This document shows positions 38,701 through 60,294 of a stretch of 64,000 nucleotides of DNA, piece after piece (within the stretch, counting starts at the first letter, position 1; each line of letters opens with the position of its first letter). A model generated the notes under the pieces. It saw only the letters and a list, made by a program, of their open reading frames with translations, did no database searches and had not been told where the DNA came from. This DNA comes from Chrysomallon squamiferum. Taxonomy: Eukaryota; Mollusca; Gastropoda; Neomphalida; Peltospiridae. Location: positions 19,870,410-19,934,409 of the forward strand of contig CM022667.1 in NCBI GenBank assembly GCA_012295275.1, in the 5' to 3' direction. The position numbers and the translations under genes were made by a program.

Positions 38701-39822
38701 AAATAAAGAAGGTAATAGTAATAATAATAATACTGGTAATAAATATTAATGATTTTGTGGCGATTCCTGAGTTTCACTATCTCGGCTTTCGTTTGTAAGG
38801 GTTTTCCTTCAAATGTTATAGTGCACCAACAGTTACCCACCATGCAAAAACAATATTTACATTTATATATTTTTCCACAGAATCATCTACTGGAAACGGC
38901 CTTAATCGATACTGATTTATTTATTGCAATAGCTTCCACCCACCGACCCAAGTAAATGAATTAATTATATATTTTATTAGTTTTTTAGACTTCAATAAGA
39001 CATTTTTTAAATTATTATTTAAATAAAAAGACCAGGAATCAAATTTAAAATTTTCATAATTGTAACTGGTTAAAATGTTCTTCTTTTTTCATTTTGTTGA
39101 CTGATTCTTAAGAAGCTTTCAGCAGCAGTTTGATAGAAACTTTTGAATGAGCAACAAAAGTTTTGTCATTATTAATAGTACTCTATTACTTTGATATATT
39201 TATTCGATAGTTGCCTGTTGAAATTTCATGTTATGTCATTTATTTTATTAAGAAGGCTAGAAATGGTGATATGGACAAATGAACATTATTACATAGTAAT
39301 GAATAACATTGATTTGTTAGAGGTCTTTTCTCAGTGTTTTTTTTTTCATTTTTGTTTTTCAATATAAGTATAGTTTTTGTTTTGACAGTGATGAAATTCT
39401 GATTATTGGAGCAACATATAGAAAATATAAAGATTAAAAAAGAAAATGATTGAAAACTTCTCAGGCATCATTAATCAGTTTGACATCATGGCTGTTGTCC
39501 AAAATGGATACCAGTGTTAACAGCATGTTTGTAACATGAAGTTAAACTAGCAAGCAGATGTCTGTCATTAAATCCTTTATATGAAGTAAAATATAAAGTA
39601 GCTTAATCTGTAATGAATGACATTCCTCCCCTCAAAAAAAAAAAAAAATAAAAAATAATAATAAAAAAAAATATTATTAGTATTTATTATCTTGTTTCAT
39701 AATAATCTTTTCATATTGTGCATAAGCTGTTAAAATTTTAGCAATAGCAATCTGAATAAATCCCATTCAGCATCTATAATATGTTAATTTGTCATTCACA
39801 ATAAATGTTTTAATTTTGACAG
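35063..39822. other. Gene-free AT-rich DNA and OSGEP upstream region
   Basis: AT and AAT runs at about 35710-35771, poly-A near 36658-36682 and 36702-36716, TTA/TTTA runs at about 37150-37275, a CA run near 37469-37486. An ETS-like ACTTCCGGC at 38581-38589 is a plausible element of the OSGEP promoter. An acceptor TTTTGACAG at 39814-39822 shows that OSGEP has at least one upstream non-coding exon, which I could not place. Confidence 0.5.
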
Positions 39823-39826
39823 AAAA

Positions 39827-47341
<7,515 letters not shown>

Positions 47342-48629
47342 GCGTATATCATATGGAGTTTTTCATTCATGTTTGTCATTATAAATAAATAAATAAAAGA
47401 CTTTTTTAAATAAATTATGTTTCATTAATATTCTTATAAATATTAGTCATTTCAACATATAAAAATAGCTGTTGCAACAAAAATATTATTTGATCCCCAA
47501 CTTTCACAAAGCAGAAAAGGTTTTTCTGCAAGTGTGAAAACTTTCCTTCTTTGTTTTTTTGTTGTCTTTATTTTTTTATTTTTGTTGATAATGAATTTAC
47601 TGAAAAATTTATTAATGTGAATTACACTCATACTGAAAACAGAATTCCAGTGTTTATGCACATTATCTTAAATGAATTTTGTGCAGTGTTTATGAATTAT
47701 TTATAATGTAACAAAGGATAAGAACAGTTAAATAATTAACAGAGTGAGATGAACTGAAAGAAAGATAAATGAACATCCACTGAATAATTGAAGTGAAACT
47801 GCACAAGGATCAAAGTTGTTACTTTATTATTTAAATTCTGTCTTTCCACACTAGTTACAGATGACTGGGTTTCATTATGTTTAGTTTGTTTCAAATAGAG
47901 AAGTGTTGTTGCCATAAAATCAGATTTCACCAGAGAATTCTGTGCAAATCAAAATTTATTAAATACTGTTTGTATTATGGAGAATGAAGAACTGCTGACA
48001 AATATTGTTGTGACTGGTTTTCAAACAACACATGCCTGAAATATCTTCATTAAAATCGACTGATCTATTAATAATTACCCTTTTCTAACAAGACACCTCA
48101 CTTTGGAAACAAAACAGATTTAAGATATTATCGTTTTAAAACAAAATTGTTGTTTAAGTGGTAAAACTATTTTATATTTAGACTTTTAAACAATAAATTG
48201 AAAGAAAGCATTTTTAGATATTAATTTTGAGTGTATCAGAGGAAACCTGCTTGAGTTAATAATCTGATATATATAATGTACAAGCAGTTATGAACTATAA
48301 TAAAATATTTTGTTAAACTAACTATTTTCTCTTTTTTTTTTTAAATCTCAGTATTAAATGAAATTTAATGATTTATGGAAAATTAAAATCTTAAGTTTTT
48401 ACATATCACTATTATCAGTAATATCGAAGATAAAAAGTCGTTTCCAATCCAGAAATATATAATAATATATTGTGGTATAGAGAAATTTGAGGATTCAGAA
48501 GGTAAATTGTAAGCCAAGCAATGCCAGTCACAGATGAGGAGATGGTGTCATCCAAGATCTATTTAAATTAAGGGGAATAACTCTAATTCAGAAGAATAAG
48601 AAAAAATAAACACCACTGGTCTAACAATA
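47342..48629. other. OSGEP-CDT1 intergenic region
   Basis: OSGEP 3'UTR with overlapping AATAAA signals at 47383-47397, then about 1.2 kb of AT-rich DNA up to the CDT1 promoter. The two genes run head to tail on the same strand. No extra gene is recognised. Confidence 0.7.
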
Positions 48630-48642
48630 TTTCGGCGCCAAA
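48630..48642 (+). promoter_or_regulatory. E2F-type palindrome in the CDT1 promoter
   Basis: TTTCGGCGCCAAA holds an E2F core on each strand (TTTCGGCGC and, reversed, TTTGGCGCC). It ends 16 bases before the CDT1 ATG at 48659, in otherwise AT-rich DNA. CDT1 is a classical E2F target in animals, so cell-cycle control through this site is a strong inference. Its position implies a very short 5'UTR or a site overlapping the transcription start. Confidence 0.8.
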
Positions 48643-48658
48643 TTAGTGTGGTTTCAAG

Positions 48659-51600
48659 ATGGCGCAGCCCAGAGTAACAGATTACTTTACAAGCAAAAAG
48701 AAATTAAACGGTAGGCTACCCACGAAAAGAAGGAAAGTAGAATTAAGTGATAATGATTTAACATTAATCGAAGAAAAACCAAAGAGATCATTGCATAGAG
48801 CACCTCTCGATCATGGTGCTAAAATAATCGAACAGTGTTTGCCCGTACCTTCGACAACAAAGACACGTAGAGAACCGAGAAATCGGATTCAGAAAGGTAC
48901 TGTTTCTGTTATAAGTGCGACGAATACAAAAAATCAGCAGAAAATTACAGATATCTTAACAAAATCTGACAATGAATCCAATAAGTTATCTGTCGACAAT
49001 GAACTTGATCATGCTGAAACTAGTGAAAGTCAAAATGAAAGTGTTTTCGAAAAGAAGGATGTTACACCAAGAAAGCAGATTAAGACGAACATTAGAAATG
49101 AAAAGAAATCTCACAGCCATGCACAAGAAGATCCAGTTACACATGAGCAAAAAGACAACACTGAAGCTAGTTCTAAAATGCTAACGACAGTGACATCAAA
49201 ACCTGAAAGAAAAGGTCTCCATTTACATTCACAGGCTGAAAACATTGAAATGGTAACACTAACTGAAAAGGTACATTTGTCAAATAATTATTAAAACAAA
49301 ATCATATCTCTATGCTTTATTTTTTCTCTTTCTTTTTTGTTTTTGTTTTTACTTTATTTATTATTAATATTCTAGTATAACTGATATTTTTAAAAGTTTT
49401 GTTGAATTTAAATCTGCCAGAAACAATAATTTATATTTATTTATTGTTATTTATTTTATTTAATGTTGTTGTTTGGACTTGATATTTATAAATTAAATAT
49501 AATCATTTACAAATTATTACTGCAAGAAATAATTTTAACATTGTAATGATTGTTCATATTTTTATAAATAGGGTTATAAATGCTAAATTCAGTCACGGTC
49601 TTAGTTGCAATATGAAAATTAGTTAACAAACAGTTTGTTAAACAAGCTGCTAAAATTCCATACTAATTTTATTGTTTTATTACATTAATTTGATTTCAAA
49701 TATATATTTAAAAAAACAACAACAAAAAACTTGTTTATTTATAGCCAGCAGAAGAGCAACATGTTCATAGTATGATATCAGAAATGGTTGATCAATCTGC
49801 CAGATTATCACCATTACCACAGCCACCCAGAAAGGTATAGTAAAATATAACAAGATGTTGTGTCATACATTACATTTGTCTCCCAAAGCCAGTATTTTCT
49901 ATATGAAATGCATAAAATTTACTAATGCTATTGGTACTGTCATGTCACTGGTACATATATTTGATACGCTTATGTTGAAAGTTCATGAAATCTCATGTTT
50001 TTCTATACTGTATGTGAATATAGAAGCATTTATTACTGTTGTTAATTCTTTAACTGTTATATATTTTAATAGCTTGATCATGAAAATTGTAATAAAATTA
50101 ATCCACTGTTTTTAAGAATTATGACTTTGTATCTTGTTTTCAAAAGGGAAAGAAGCTGACTTCAGAATTAGTGAAATCTCGTCTGACGAATGTAGGCAAA
50201 CTGGAAGAACTGAAAAAACAGTTACATGAGATTAAAAGATTGAAGAAAGAAGCAGAGAAAGAGCCACCCAAATTAAGGCAGTTCAAGAAAATTGAAATAG
50301 AGGTGGAGCAGGTGTCACCTGTTAAAAGTCCAATCAAACTAGAAAAAAGGTTAGAATTAGCTCCTGTTACAGTATTGCAATATTTTTTATATAAATATAA
50401 AGATTGTAAAATGGTCGGTGATACGGTAGTATTTTCCACAATTAAACTGTTGTCCACAAATTTAGATATATATATATGTGCTTTCTAAATTGTTATCTTT
50501 GATGTTTTCAGAGAAGTGAAGATTCCAGCGTATGAAAGATACCACCATCTTGTTACATCACCACCACCTACATTGACTCTGCCATTCAAGTACAAAGTTC
50601 TTTCTGAGATGTTCAGGGGAATGGACACTGTGGTCAGCATGATGCACAACCGCAATGAATCCTGTACCTACTCTAAACTTAAATCAGCAGTCCAGTCCAT
50701 GACGAAAAGGTATGTACATTGTCACAGGAATGAAACTTTAATCAGTTACAAATGTTTTAAACATTGTTTCATGGGTAAATTGATGCATAGATAATTTTGG
50801 AAATTTGTAACTCTTTAAATATGTCACTGAAATTCACAACAGAAATGCTAACCAGGTCATGTAAAATTAACATTTTATTTTCATGAAATTGGATTATGCA
50901 TAAAATCACAATGTTAAGGACTGTTATTTGATGTGATTGGTTTGTTTACACAAAGGTTTGGTTGGCCATTGCAGTCTACTTTGCTAATTACATAGGAGAC
51001 CATCTGAAAGTGGGTATTATCTTATGTAGAAACATTATGATTTAAAGTTTATAACTATAACCATGATAAACCAGTGCTGTAATAAGTTGATATGAAAGAT
51101 AATATCAGTAATGCTGTGGTGTTTCATAGCTAACAGCACTGTATCAGTTGTTATTATTCATAGGTTTATTTTATAGCAGCCACTGAACATTTTTTCTTCT
51201 TCAATATTATAGAAACTTTGAGAAGAAAAACATTGGCCAGATTAAAACTGTTTACCCAGAAGCCTACACTTTCCGTCAGGAAAGAGTTCCTATGTATGGT
51301 GAGAGGTTAAAGGATTATCAACTGACAGTTGAGGCAAATCTCTCACAGGAAAATGGTTAGTAATTTACTTTATAAGTTAAAGCCTTTAGGAAAATAATAT
51401 AAGAGGGGTATCCTTTTTTGTTAATAAACCATATGAAAAAGGCAAAACCTAAAGAAAAGTTCTGATGTCAGGATTAAGAAATAGATACAGCTATAGGCTT
51501 CTTTTATTTGTGTTCTAGTGATAGCTGGGTTTCTTTGTATGAAAAGTGAAATAGTGTGCTGAAGTTTTCCAAGTCTAGTGAATTTGTCTGTGTGATCTTC

Positions 51601-54600
51601 TGCATATGTGTATGGATTTAGTGTTAAAGCAAAACAAAAACAAAAACACTTCTTTTAGAATATATTTCACATCAGCAATTGAAATTAAGTTAGTGTTTAT
51701 AATCACACAACAAACAGATCTTATTTCTAAAGAAAATTTATTGACTGCATTGATCCAAAATTATGCACTGCAGAAGCTGTAATTTGTTCAGAAACATGAC
51801 CAAAATTACATACAACAAAATTGAGTATCTGATCTGAACATCACCATTTAAAAGACTCCATCATAAGTACCTAAACGTTACCCTCAGGTTCATTTTCTCA
51901 TAACCACATTAGAAAACAATTATTTAGAACTCACTTGATCATTGAAAAATAAAACTGTTACACTTAAACGAAAATCTGTATTTTTCAGTAATATTAAAAA
52001 CAAACTATAGTACAGAAGTCAGAATCAAAATGTAATAAATAAGTAATTATAAATTAAAAAGATTCACAATACAAACTGTAATATTTAACTACATATTAAA
52101 GTTAGAAGTAGCAGATTAAATATAAAACTCTTGACTTCCATATTTTATTTATTTGGAATTATTAATTGGAGATTTTTCTGACTAGTTTGGTTTTTAATTT
52201 TCTTCAGAGGTGTGGATAATGTTTCATTTTAGTTCTTTTTTTATTGTTGTTGCTGTTATTTAAAAAAAAAAAATTCTAGACTTTAAAATGAATGATTGTG
52301 TTTTCCAGGTTGTTTATTTCGAGTTGTGAACATGGCACTGTTTCTTCTGTTGTTATTTTGGTGGTTGTTCAAGACTTGTTCCCAAATAGTTGTGTTCAGA
52401 AAACATTTCATCAAATACAAAACAAATAGTTAATCTTTTGTTTGATTTATCCTTTAATTTTGTTGTACTAATTCAATAAATGAGTTGCCATTTCTAAACA
52501 TTTCATTGGATCGTTTTAATATCTTGATTCACAACTTGTTTATTCAAAATTGTTAATATTGTTAAATTTAATAATTATATGACTTTTAAATGTGTCGTAA
52601 TCAAATTTTATCTGTTATTTGTTGCATTTAAATGTTGTCTTACCCTGACAATTTTCTGGTTTTAAATGTATTGTTTAAATGCTGTTGTTGTTTTTGAAAA
52701 ATATCTGTGAACACATCATTTCAAAATTTTGATAAAGAAATAATGAGTTTGCAGATTTGTTGTTTTCTTTTTGTCCTTAAATCATGGCAATTTAATAATT
52801 TAGTGTGTTTTTTTAATTTGTTTATATAGGCATATGAAAATATGCAAATCTAGTTTTGCATGAACAATTTTTCATTCTTATGAAAATGAATTTACATTGG
52901 TCTGGTTTTGGTTTAATTCTAGAAGCATCTCATACTTTGTTTCACTCATACAACTTTTCAGGAATTTATGTGGTTATTTATAACACTTCCGTGTTTTACT
53001 GACATTTTCCAGTAAATGAATTAGAGAAATCATAAGGTTACCGCTGACTAATTTTATATCTTTATATCTTTGTGGCATTCTGTTGCTGGAAAAACTAGTC
53101 CGACAACACTTGAGTTCTGATGTCCAAAACTATTAAGTTCAATAGACAATACTTAACAGAAACTTGTATCTCACTACTCATGTGTTCCACAGTTAGCTGC
53201 ACATTTGCATTTATTGCCTATATTCACTACTACACCTGTATACTTCAGTACTGAAAACTTGAGGCTACAAAATATTTCAAAAATTGATGTTTATATTTTA
53301 ACAGTGCTGCCTTGTATATTTTATTAAAACATTAGATATTGTTAAACTGTCTTCTCTTCTGTAATACAGGGAAGACGGCAAAGGCTTATTATAAATCTAT
53401 TAGACAACTAATTTTGTCATTAGCATATGCAGCACAGACAATGAAAACAAAAAAGGTTTCATAATGCAGAAAAATTATGATTATATATTGATTTTATTAA
53501 TTATTAACAAAATACGCTCAGATAAAGAGATAATGGAACTAATTAATTTGTCTGGTATTTTATGTACAGCAGTAATTATTGCTCATTAAAAATGTATTCA
53601 GTGTATTGGTTGTTTTGCCATTCTTTGATTTGGTGGACAACTTTAAAAATGTCATGTTAAGTATCTGTTACTAGTTTAATTTGGAAACTTAAAATGTTAT
53701 AAAATAATATAAACATACAAACAAAACATAATAAATTAAAAAATGTTAACCTTAATAGAACAAGCATTTTTTTAAAAACATGTTTTTGAAATAGTTGGGT
53801 TCTGGCATAATGTAATACACACATATAAGCTGATTAAAGGAATATTTAGACAAAAATATTGTGACATTTTTTGTTTAATACAAATAATGCTATATTTTGT
53901 TAACAGATAAAAATGGTTTAGTTAATGAATAATCTTTCTATTAGCTTAAATAAATAATGCAAAATGGTTCATAACTGGAATTCTTTATGGATACTTTATT
54001 TTAAAACTGGAATTGTTTTGGAAAAAAATTAATTCTATATATTAATCACTATCCCTTTGTCATATATATATATATATATATGTAATGATATAATAGGGCT
54101 ATTGTTTTTAATAGTGTTATTATGTATTTAATGCATTCCCATTTCTAGCTTTGTGGACTTTAATGGATAGAATATGGTAAAATGATAAAAATAGCTTGTC
54201 TTTGTGATAGAAAATGTATTATTTTTTATTAATATTATGAAATCTAAAATTTTGGTTTACCAGATGTATACAAATATGTATTTCTGACCAAAAATTATTT
54301 TAAAATTCGAACAAACATATGTAGCTTTTTTGTTGTTGTTTTTTTTAGAAAAAATCACTTTATTTTGATGATTTATTTATTTTATTCAGTGAGTGAAACT
54401 GGAAAAGGATAACACAAAAAGAGAGGTATTTACAGCCAGTCATTTACTTCACAGACGTCAGACATTTAAACATGGACTCACCTCTATAGTGAAGCAGTAC
54501 CACAAGGTCAGTGATCAACAGAAAAAAGAAATGTTTGTCTATCATCTAAAATACATTAATCCCTTTGATTATTTATACCAAAAGAGAACCCTAATTCAAT

Positions 54601-57600
54601 ACAGAGGCCAAATAATCGCTACTTACATATACTTTTTAATAATATTAAGAAGGACAACATACATCCAACTGCTTTTAAATAAGGAGACTAATTCATTAAA
54701 ATAAAAAAGAATGCCCTTTTTTTTTTTTTTTTTTTGAGAGATTGGCTTGACTCTCTCCAATAACAAGTTCTCTGTCATCATTTTTGAGAATTGGATTCAT
54801 TTAAAAAATATTTAAAATAATAAATTAAAAAATAGTAAAGAAAGAGAGTAAAAGTAACGATGTGCCAATGATTCTCGTAATAAATTATTAATATTATCTT
54901 TCTTGTGTAATACTAATATAAAAAAAATTAGAATGTTCATAATATATGCATAATATATATTTTTTAATATTTTTTTTACAGGACTTCCTAAAGAAACTGG
55001 ATTATCCACTCAACATTCCAGATTCAAAATTAACTCGCTGGCATCCTCAGTTTCCACTGGATGAAGTTCCTGATGTTGAAGTTGCACCTCTTCCTGAGGC
55101 ACCAGTTGTTCAGAAATACGAAACTGCTAAAGATGTTTTGAATCACACAAGAGGAAAAGTTGTTGAAAAGGTACAAAATATTGAAATTGTTCCAATAGAT
55201 ACATTAATTATGTGAAAATATATTTGTTATTGCAAATGTTATTAAAAGGAAATATGTATTAAATAGCAACTTATAAAATTAATTGCATAATTAAAAATAC
55301 TCATTTGGTTTTGTTTTATTGAGTTAATTATTATTATTTATTTATTTTTTGACAGTTTAAAAATAATAATTTATTAAGTAAATTTTTTATTTACTTTAAT
55401 ATCTGCTCATTTCCATAACAAATACACCACACACACACACACACACACACATATTATAATAAAATACAAGAGGGAAGTATAAGACAATTTGATTGACTAT
55501 CCATGTTGTTTTTTTACAAACATTATGATGCTTGCATATATGAGGAATGAAACTTTTTATTTTTAATAATAAACTTATTTCACAACAGGTTGAGAAAGCT
55601 CTTGAAAGTGTTGCTAAAGCTGCTGAGGATGATGTCAAACAAAATACTGAACCTAAAAATAAACCAACAAAGTCAGAAGATAAAGCTCACAAAGGCATAC
55701 CTCTTTTTCTCTTACAAAAGGTAATTATTTAATAATAAGACATTTGAATTAGAAGTTACTGATTTATATTTCTGGTGACAACTTCAGCTACTGAAATATA
55801 AGCTCAAGAAGGAAGCACTGAAGTGACGTTCTTTTATAACATATTTAAATAGAAATTTAAAAACAACTGATAAACTGAGAAATTAATTGGGTTTTTTAAA
55901 TAAGAATTACATTAAAATCAGTAATCAGAGCCATTAGTATATTATTAAGTAAATGATGACTGTGCAGACCAAAAGACTCATAATTCAGAATCTTGTTTAG
56001 TTGTAATGTATTAACACTGATAGTAAAAATAACAATCTCCTTGTACGTACTTGTATACATGTACAACATTTTAAGAGGTAGCAATATTTTAAAATTTAAG
56101 AACTTAATAATTGTAATTTTTTCCACTTGGCTGATGTACAAATACAGGTTTAAGAAGCTTTGGCAGTCTGAACATCAGATATATAAATTATCATTTTTTA
56201 AGTTTGTGTGTTATTAATTGTTTATAGTGTACACAGAAAGTAGTAATTTGGACTAGCCACAGAACTGAACTACACATTGTGGAAAGATAATATTTATAAA
56301 GCTAATAATGACAGTAATTAATTCGTTTTTGATCTTTAAAAAGGAATTGCGTAACTATTTTTAATAGCATCAGTATATTGGTTGTGAAAGATAACAGTTG
56401 ATTCTAAACAAGGAACAACTGTTCTTGAGTTTATAAATGTTCTTTACTTCTAGATACCTACTACATTTCCAGTGGATAATGATGTGAATTTTTCATTTTC
56501 CTGTTAATGTTTTGATATTTGTATCTGATTTATTATTTTAAGATTCGTGCCAAAGAAGCTTTGAGACTGGAAGCAGCCTTGACACGTGATCCAGCAGAAG
56601 ACAAGAAGTCTGACATGATAGCAAAGCTACCAGATATTATCCGAACATTACGAATGTATCCTTTAGTGATTGTTCTCTGTGAAAATGAATTAAACTTTCC
56701 TTACAGAAAATCAATACGTTTTCCAAAATTAATACTGAATTTACAAAGACATTATTTTATTTTAAAAAATCAAACATAATATTATTTGTACATTTTATTT
56801 CCTTTAATTGGTGGCAGTAATAAAGAAAATGCAGTAAACTACAAATTTTGTAAACAAAACATATATATATATATATATATAATAATTAAAATTTGTTATT
56901 GTAATGTTTTCGTACAAGATTTAATATTTGCAGATAATTTCCTTAGTTAAATAAGGTATTATATAGCAGAGAAGAAACCTGCAGTTCCTATGGAATCTGT
57001 AATCCAGACAATTTGTGAAAGTTCAAAAAATTCAATTTCATTAAGTGAGTAACAAAATTTGTTTTAAAAGAAAAGACCATTGATTTCAGTTTTAAATAAA
57101 GAGTTGTTAATAAATTAATATAGTCTTAATTTACATAAGAATTAAAGAATTTCAGTTTTCTTTAATATAATTGTGCTGCCATATTTTTCATGGGTGTTAT
57201 ATTTTGAGACTCCTTAGCTACCAGTATTGTTTGTCATTTCCGAAGTTTTTAAAAACAAAAATTCTTTCTTGCTAATTATTTTATCTATCATATAGTTGTT
57301 AATTCCAGCTTAAATTATTATCATTTAAAAGTTCTTTGTCCTTCAATTAGAATATTAATCTTTATTTTTTATTTTGAAACTCTGTGCAGTATTTTGCTAT
57401 TGCACATTTTATGCAAAAAGGACATTCTGGCATGAATTTTGTTATTACTTTCTTTTGAAGAAAATGTTTTTAATTTTACTTCTCTAAGTTATTTGCAAAA
57501 CAAATAATAAAAATTTACATAGTGAAATGTACAGACAGTGAAAAAAACACAAAAAAAACATCATTTTTATTTGCTTTAATATTTACCAATTATACTGTAA

Positions 57601-57811
57601 TTTTGAAAATATAGACTGTAAATGTATTGTTTTAACTTATGCTTTGTTTTTAGGTGATGTGGAGAACCATGTTAAGCTGTTGCTTGAAATATTTCCAGAA
57701 TGGATTTCTCTTGTTGAAATAAAACGGGGCAGATACATAAAGCTGGATAGAAATCTAGATATTCAAGTGTTAAACAAAAAAATACAAAGTTTGATAAAAA
57801 ATCGAAAATGA
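48659..57811 (+). CDS. CDT1: CDT1, DNA replication licensing factor
   Basis: Loads MCM2-7 at origins with ORC and CDC6; inhibited by geminin and destroyed in S phase. Eleven exons: 48659-49270, 49745-49834, 50147-50349, 50512-50709, 51213-51355, 54394-54506, 54982-55170, 55589-55720, 56543-56655, 56956-57044, 57654-57811. They total 2040 nt, 679 residues, no frameshift. The N terminus [15 protein letters not shown] is a PIP degron: QxxV, TD, YF, and a basic residue at +4 (K14), the signal for CRL4-Cdt2 destruction on PCNA. Then comes a basic KRRK stretch and a long, low-complexity disordered region. The geminin-binding winged helix starts at [11 protein letters not shown] and includes [15 protein letters not shown] and [34 protein letters not shown] matches the vertebrate LTRWHPRFNVDEVPDIE as I recall it. 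The C-terminal winged helix runs from [11 protein letters not shown] to the end. Exon 6 uses the acceptor CAGTGAG/TG at 54393; the CAG four bases upstream would shift the frame. Intron 9 is U12-type. Confidence 0.96.
56656..56955 (+). other. U12-type (minor spliceosome) intron 9 of CDT1
   Basis: The donor CGAAT/GTATCCTTTAG matches the U12 GT-AG consensus. Near the 3' end, TTTCCTTAG resembles the branch site TTTTCCTTRAC, with the A at 56945 ten bases before the acceptor TAAATAAG/GTATTA. The exons join in frame as [13 protein letters not shown]2-like TTTGCAG at about 56926-56932 lies just upstream, but its use would insert extra sequence and shift the frame. Confidence 0.8.
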
Positions 57812-60263
57812 TCTTTATAGCATTTGATAAAATTATACACGTTTCAAGATTTCTTATACATCTATTTCTTACCCCCACCCTGAAAGTATTTATTGTATTT
57901 ATGTGTGCATGTGCCTGAGAAATATATTTGTTAAGAATATGTAATATTGTCAAATATTTGTTTAAAATTTTATATTTAATATGAATTCAATAATTTTTAA
58001 ACATGCAAAGATTTCATTATATTGCTACACTGAAAATTAGAATTTTTAACAGTATTTTGAGCTGAATGTTGCCTTTTAACTTTTTGGCTGACTTGTGGAA
58101 CAGTGACATTTTGAATTAAATAAATTTTATTTTGTTTTATTTCACTATTGCATTTGTTTGATGGCCAGTCTTTTAGAAAACATTATGACATTAACATATT
58201 GCTGTCTTGCATGTTCATGGAAACCAAATTTTGTCTGACAAAAAATAAAACAATAAATCAGAAAAGTGTGAAATGTTAACCATTTAAGTACTGGACATTC
58301 AGCTAACTGAAACTCATTTTCACTGACATTTTCTAAAAACGGTTGAGAAAATTCAGCAGAATTATTTTTGCATGTGACTTAGATAAATGTTTTGTCTCTG
58401 CAAAAGCAATAAATAGTAATAATAATAATTTTAAAATATTAAATTTAAATATCTGAGAAGGTAAAACAAAATGACATTAAAGAATTGTGAATTTTTCTGT
58501 TTTAAGAAAACTAATAACTACAGTGCCTTGATTATTTCATTTCATTTTCTTCCATAGTTTACCATTTTCCTGAAAGCACTAAAGAAAGGTGTAGGTGTGT
58601 GTGTGTGTGTGTGTGTGCGTGGATTTGATCTGCAATCCAATGATGATGACATAGCTTTGAAATGGCCAAACTGGCAGGATTCATATGTGACAGCAATGTT
58701 TTATTAACAAGTTTTATTAAAGGTTGGTCATCAAATGCAACAGAAAAAGCAAATTCATTCAATGCATTTAAGGATTTATTTGATTGTTCCACGGGTACAC
58801 ATTAACTATTTGTAATTTAAACATTCAAAAGAATGGATATTTAATACATTTTTATAAGTCAGAAAAATATTTATCTATATATAGTCTTAAGAATTTTAAT
58901 TTTAAAATTACACTATTTATCATGTATCTGTTTAATAACATTTGATAGTAACTTTTATAAATTTAATATTGACATGTACCAATATTTAATGTTTAATACC
59001 CCGTTTATATACTTAAAGGGAGAAGTTATAAAACACATATACAAAAAAGAACAAACAGTTAATCATCAAAAAAAATTAAATGAGAGTACAGTGATTAGGA
59101 GATCATGTGAAATTAGTAAAAATGTCATTTTAATTTTACTGATGTAACTTTTTCTGTGCTAACTATATCTGGATTCTTTATATATATATACATTTAACAA
59201 TTGCTTCACTAGAGTAAGATCATGTGGTCAGTTCATTGTTATTACTGTGTCCAATTGTCAAATTCAAAAATATTTTGTCAGTAAATCTGTATAATGTTGT
59301 TCAAACATTGTCATAATAATAAACATTTAGATTAAAAATGTATTGTTGTTTTTTTTGTGATTTTTTTGTTTTTGTTTTGTTTTGTTATTCACACAAATTT
59401 GCTTAATGTAACAGTTTAGATAAAAAATTTCTAGGATGTATATAAAGATTTAAAATCATGATACTGTTCAGCAGATTATTTTATTGGTGTGAGACAGAAA
59501 TAAAATCTCTTGAAAGCATTATCAAATTTTCCACTAGAAAACTTGAAAACATTCAGCTTCAGTGATTTAATTATGTATTAAATTTTTCTGCCCATCTTTT
59601 CAAAATCAAAATAAAATTCTGGCTTAAAGTCTAAATATATATTGTTTTGCGCCTTTTTCTGCATGTTAGAATAAAAAAAACAAGATGACATTTGTATGTT
59701 TTCGATGCTATGTACTTATGATCGACTAAATAAATTCTTTTTTTATTATATATATTTAATTTATTTATTATTATTATTATTTATTTATTTTTGTTTGTTT
59801 TTTGTTCTGTTAAACATATCCTTTTTCCATGCTTCATGAAGCGTATCTCGCAAACATTTTATTACAAGTGCTGTCTAGCATGTGATTTGTCGGGCACTTT
59901 GTTTTTCCTAAAATAGTTTCGATTGGTAGAATGTAATGGCCATTGACTAATCAAAAGTTAGTTTAGTGTTGTCACTTGGAAGCCATGTAAACATACATTT
60001 TTCAGCTATTCAATGATCAACATTAACATGAATCATGAGTATATGATATTACTTTTTGAAATTTCAAGGTGTTTTAAAATAAAATTTTGTAGCCATGTTA
60101 TTAGTGTTTGTGCAACTGATCAGCATTTTTATGGATGCAGAAATATATTTTTGTGAAATAATGTAGCTGTTATCGTGCTATTCCTATTTTCGTAAACGGT
60201 GACAGACATCGTAGTGGTTAGTCGTATAGAATAATAATAATAACAACAAAACATCAACACTAA

Positions 60264-60294
<31 letters not shown>

